DNA of 64,000 nucleotides from Warburgia ugandensis (Eukaryota; Streptophyta; Magnoliopsida; Canellales; Canellaceae), in assembly GCA_035236585.1 (NCBI GenBank), contig CP141130.1, positions 77,757,944 to 77,821,943 on the forward strand, read 5' to 3'. This document shows positions 61,970 through 64,000 of the stretch, one piece after another. The translations under genes were made by a program, and so were the position numbers. The notes below the pieces were generated by a model that worked only from the letters and a program-made list of their open reading frames with translations, was not told the origin of the DNA and ran no database searches. Numbering within the stretch: the first letter of the stretch is position 1; every line of letters starts with the position of its first letter.

Positions 61970-62347
61970 AGAACAAAAAGGGAATCCTATCAAATTGTTC
62001 CGACTTAGGATAATAAGCTCATGAGCTTGGTCTTACTTCACTATTGAGAAACGAAAGAAGACTTCCATCTCCAAACTTAGCCTTATTGGTTATTAGTAAG
62101 GGCGTAGCTCCTTTTTTTTTCTGATGTGAAGAAGTGTCAAACCAAAATACCCTACAAGCATTAGCTATTCCTGAAAAGGAGGTGATCCAGTTGCACCTTC
62201 CAATACGGCTAACTTGTTACAAGTTTACTGTAGTCACTAGCCCCGCCTTTGACATCTCCGCCTTGCGATTAAGGTAATAACTTCGGGCATAGCCAGCTCC
62301 TATAGTGTGATGGGTGGTGTGTATAAGGCCCGGGAACGAATTCACCC
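61970..62347 (-). other. Plastid DNA insertion (NUPT): 16S-trnI spacer and 16S rRNA 3' end
   Basis: On the - strand, 62347-62174 matches the 3' end of plastid 16S rRNA, including cgttcccgggcc, the variant of acacaccgcccgtca, and the terminal ggatcacctccttttcag with the anti-Shine-Dalgarno core. Continuing to about 61970 is the start of the 16S-trnI spacer (ttggagatggaagtcttctt, accaagctcatgagcttatt). Many differences from plastid sequence are C-to-T on the + strand, as expected for an old, methylated nuclear copy. Whether the T-rich DNA left of 61970 is also plastid is unclear. Confidence 0.88.
62174..62347 (-). pseudogene. rrn16: Plastid 16S rRNA 3' end, nuclear copy
   Basis: This is the last 170 or so bases of the plastid small-subunit rRNA, with internal substitutions and small deletions (for example around ccgcctttgacatctccgcc). 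It is truncated at 62347, just before the tgaattcgttc region would lead further into the 16S gene. Not functional. Confidence 0.85.
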
Positions 62348-62574
62348 AAGGGAAAAAAGAAGATAAGAATGAAAGAGGGACGTAAGAGGTTAGAATTTTT
62401 GAAAACCTTAAATTCTTTTATCTGGTTTGCAACGAAAGACTCTTGAATTGGTGTTGAACCACGCTTACGTATTGTAAAATTCAAAATCTGCAGAATAAAT
62501 GAAGACATTGCAGATGGTGGTTTCACGGCCTGCAGGCCACAATAGTTGAGCAGATAGACCAAGTCACCCAAGGC

Positions 62575-62736
62575 GAGTCACGCCCACATCGTATGATTTT
62601 GAAGTCACAGGTTTTAAGGTGTGAAAACAGTCACTTGCAAAATACAAAATATGACTGCATATTATTGACTCTTGTGGTCCACCTCTTCTCCGAACACTGC
62701 ATACACAAAGCTTCGTGTGCCTGGGTACCATTTTTA
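62575..62736 (+). mobile_element. Au SINE, diverged
   Basis: gattttgaagtcacaggttt, gtgaaaacagtcacttgcaa, cttgtggtccacctcttctc, gcttcgtgtgcctgggtacc. The head is degraded. Confidence 0.65.
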
Positions 62737-64000
62737 CGCTTCTGAGAATATAAGCTTGGATCATCAAGGTAGAATATTCTCAAGGCATTACCTACCTAAG
62801 CAGAGCCCACAAGATTAATGACACAAAAGTATGGGCTCCGTTATACATTCAGCCATTGTAGTAAACTTGTACCTTTGACCATTTATTTTCTTCCTTTTAA
62901 GGACCAACGACGAGGACAATGCCATTGGATCTAGCATGACACTTAACCTTGTGCATGTTGCCACATGCCTGGCTACGCGCAAATTTACGTCTACTTGTGT
63001 GACAAGTGAACTTCAGACTATCAATGGTCCGACCATGGTCCCATGCCAAACAGATGTCACATTGACAAGAGCTTGACATCCACTGTCTTTCTTACAGTCA
63101 TGCCGTCTGGCACATCTAATCCTGAACGTGGTTAATTTGTTAGCATAAATTGTCGCAACCAGTGTCTTTCTCAATCTTCTCTCTTTTGTACCCACCATTA
63201 CCAGGCCTCCCCTTGTCCTTCAGTCATTATTATCGGTGCCTTGTACTTGGTAATGCTTTCTACTAGCAGATGTTATCCCTAAACAGAGGATTGAAGCATT
63301 AAGCAGGCTCCTAATGGTTCTTCTAATAAATATCTCGTTCTCTCAATCACCGACACACATTGACAATACTCTCGCTCCAAATAATTCATTCATTTTCCCC
63401 ATAAAACACCAACTTTACCATTCAAGAAAATAAATTTCAAAAAAATCCTGAAAGTCCTCCTAGATGCTTCCAAACTGAAAACAAAGAAATCACATCTGTG
63501 GATGAGGAAACGTGTGGGGTCTAGCCTTCATCAGCTTGACCCATCTTGGATAGGCCACGTTGCAAAGATCTCATCAGTAAGACCATCTTGAGCCTTCAGA
63601 TGCTGAATATTTGGTTGCAATTGTTTGCAAACCTTGTGAGCCGTCAATTTCAATTTAAAACTAAATGGTTAGGATCACTCAGGGAGAAAAGTTTTGGTAC
63701 ATGGCATATTTGAATTAGAAAGTGAATGGTTGAGCTTCTAAACGCCTTACTGCATGTGTTTGACATTTGCAAACACCATATGATCAAAGCATAGTCCCAG
63801 TTCTATACTTCACATTGTTTACAAGGAGAGCTGTTCAAGCTGACCTTTTCAAGAGGTTCCGACAACCTAACTCTTTAGAGAGGGTGTTAAACTTTCAATG
63901 AGCTGACCACACCCTTCCCTTGGGAGATAATTGTGAGAAACAGGGTAAGTTCTGTGAGCATTTTACTTTGTCAAAAGGTTAATCTTGCGAGGTTTCATAC
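62737..64000. other. Intergenic DNA, nothing recognised
   Basis: No gene, tRNA or repeat family could be assigned. A + strand frame of 55-60 codons near 62903-63076 has no known motif. Confidence 0.5.

Noticed and set aside
62897..63198. - strand frames with several Cys and Arg
   Set aside because: No signal peptide or regular Cys spacing; a defensin-like reading is not supported here.
1..64000. CRISPR array, bacterial operon or phage-like system
   Set aside because: No regular spacer-repeat arrays or bacterial gene order; all coding evidence is plant nuclear with introns.

Overview
The window looks like nuclear DNA of a flowering plant. The genes have GT-AG introns and clear plant orthologues, and the space between them is filled with Au-type SINEs, Copia LTR retrotransposons, RTE and L1 LINE pieces, and an insertion of plastid ribosomal DNA. 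Introns of 2.3 to 4.6 kb packed with old repeats, together with many Au SINEs and RTE LINEs, would fit a magnoliid or other early-diverging angiosperm. That placement is a guess; the sequence alone does not fix it.

Four protein-coding genes are supported. (1) An AGC VIII protein kinase of the D6PK-like clade lies on the + strand (15239-21181, two exons). Its leader probably holds an intron and carries two tiny upstream ORFs, one of them a bare ATG-TAG. (2) A 76-residue defensin-like secreted cysteine-rich peptide lies on the - strand (24989-25333, two exons), and its exons are so short that simple ORF scanning misses it. (3) A Suc_Fer-like (Apd1/Aim32-type) iron-sulfur protein with a C-terminal membrane anchor lies on the - strand (30776-39566, five exons). 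(4) A C2-VASt-TM-C2-GRAM-VASt lipid-binding protein, apparently orthologous to Arabidopsis At5g50170, lies on the - strand (49935-56780, nine coding exons). All splice junctions were placed by hand and keep the reading frame. The four genes are unrelated in function and do not form a cluster.

Layout: 1-5.5 kb, intergenic with SINE and RTE scraps. 5.5-12 kb, an LTR nest: a + strand Copia-like LTR with its primer-binding site, then a decayed - strand Copia element with both LTRs, then 0.9 kb of unassigned DNA and a partial second copy of the first LTR. 12-14.2 kb, Au SINEs with target-site duplications and a cluster of direct and inverted repeats. 14.7-21.7 kb, kinase gene. 22-30.7 kb, repeats around the defensin-like gene. 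30.8-39.6 kb, Suc_Fer gene with a sense-oriented RTE LINE in its fourth intron. 40-48.3 kb, an arogenate dehydratase fragment and a nearly full-length but dead Copia element. 48.4-57 kb, SINEs and the C2/GRAM gene. 57-64 kb, a SINE-rich tract with a dead L1 LINE and a plastid 16S rDNA insertion.

I see no gene cluster or defence island. The most noteworthy items are the unflagged defensin-like gene, the start-stop uORF before the kinase, the density of Au SINEs (21 copies, complete or partial) and the plastid insertion.
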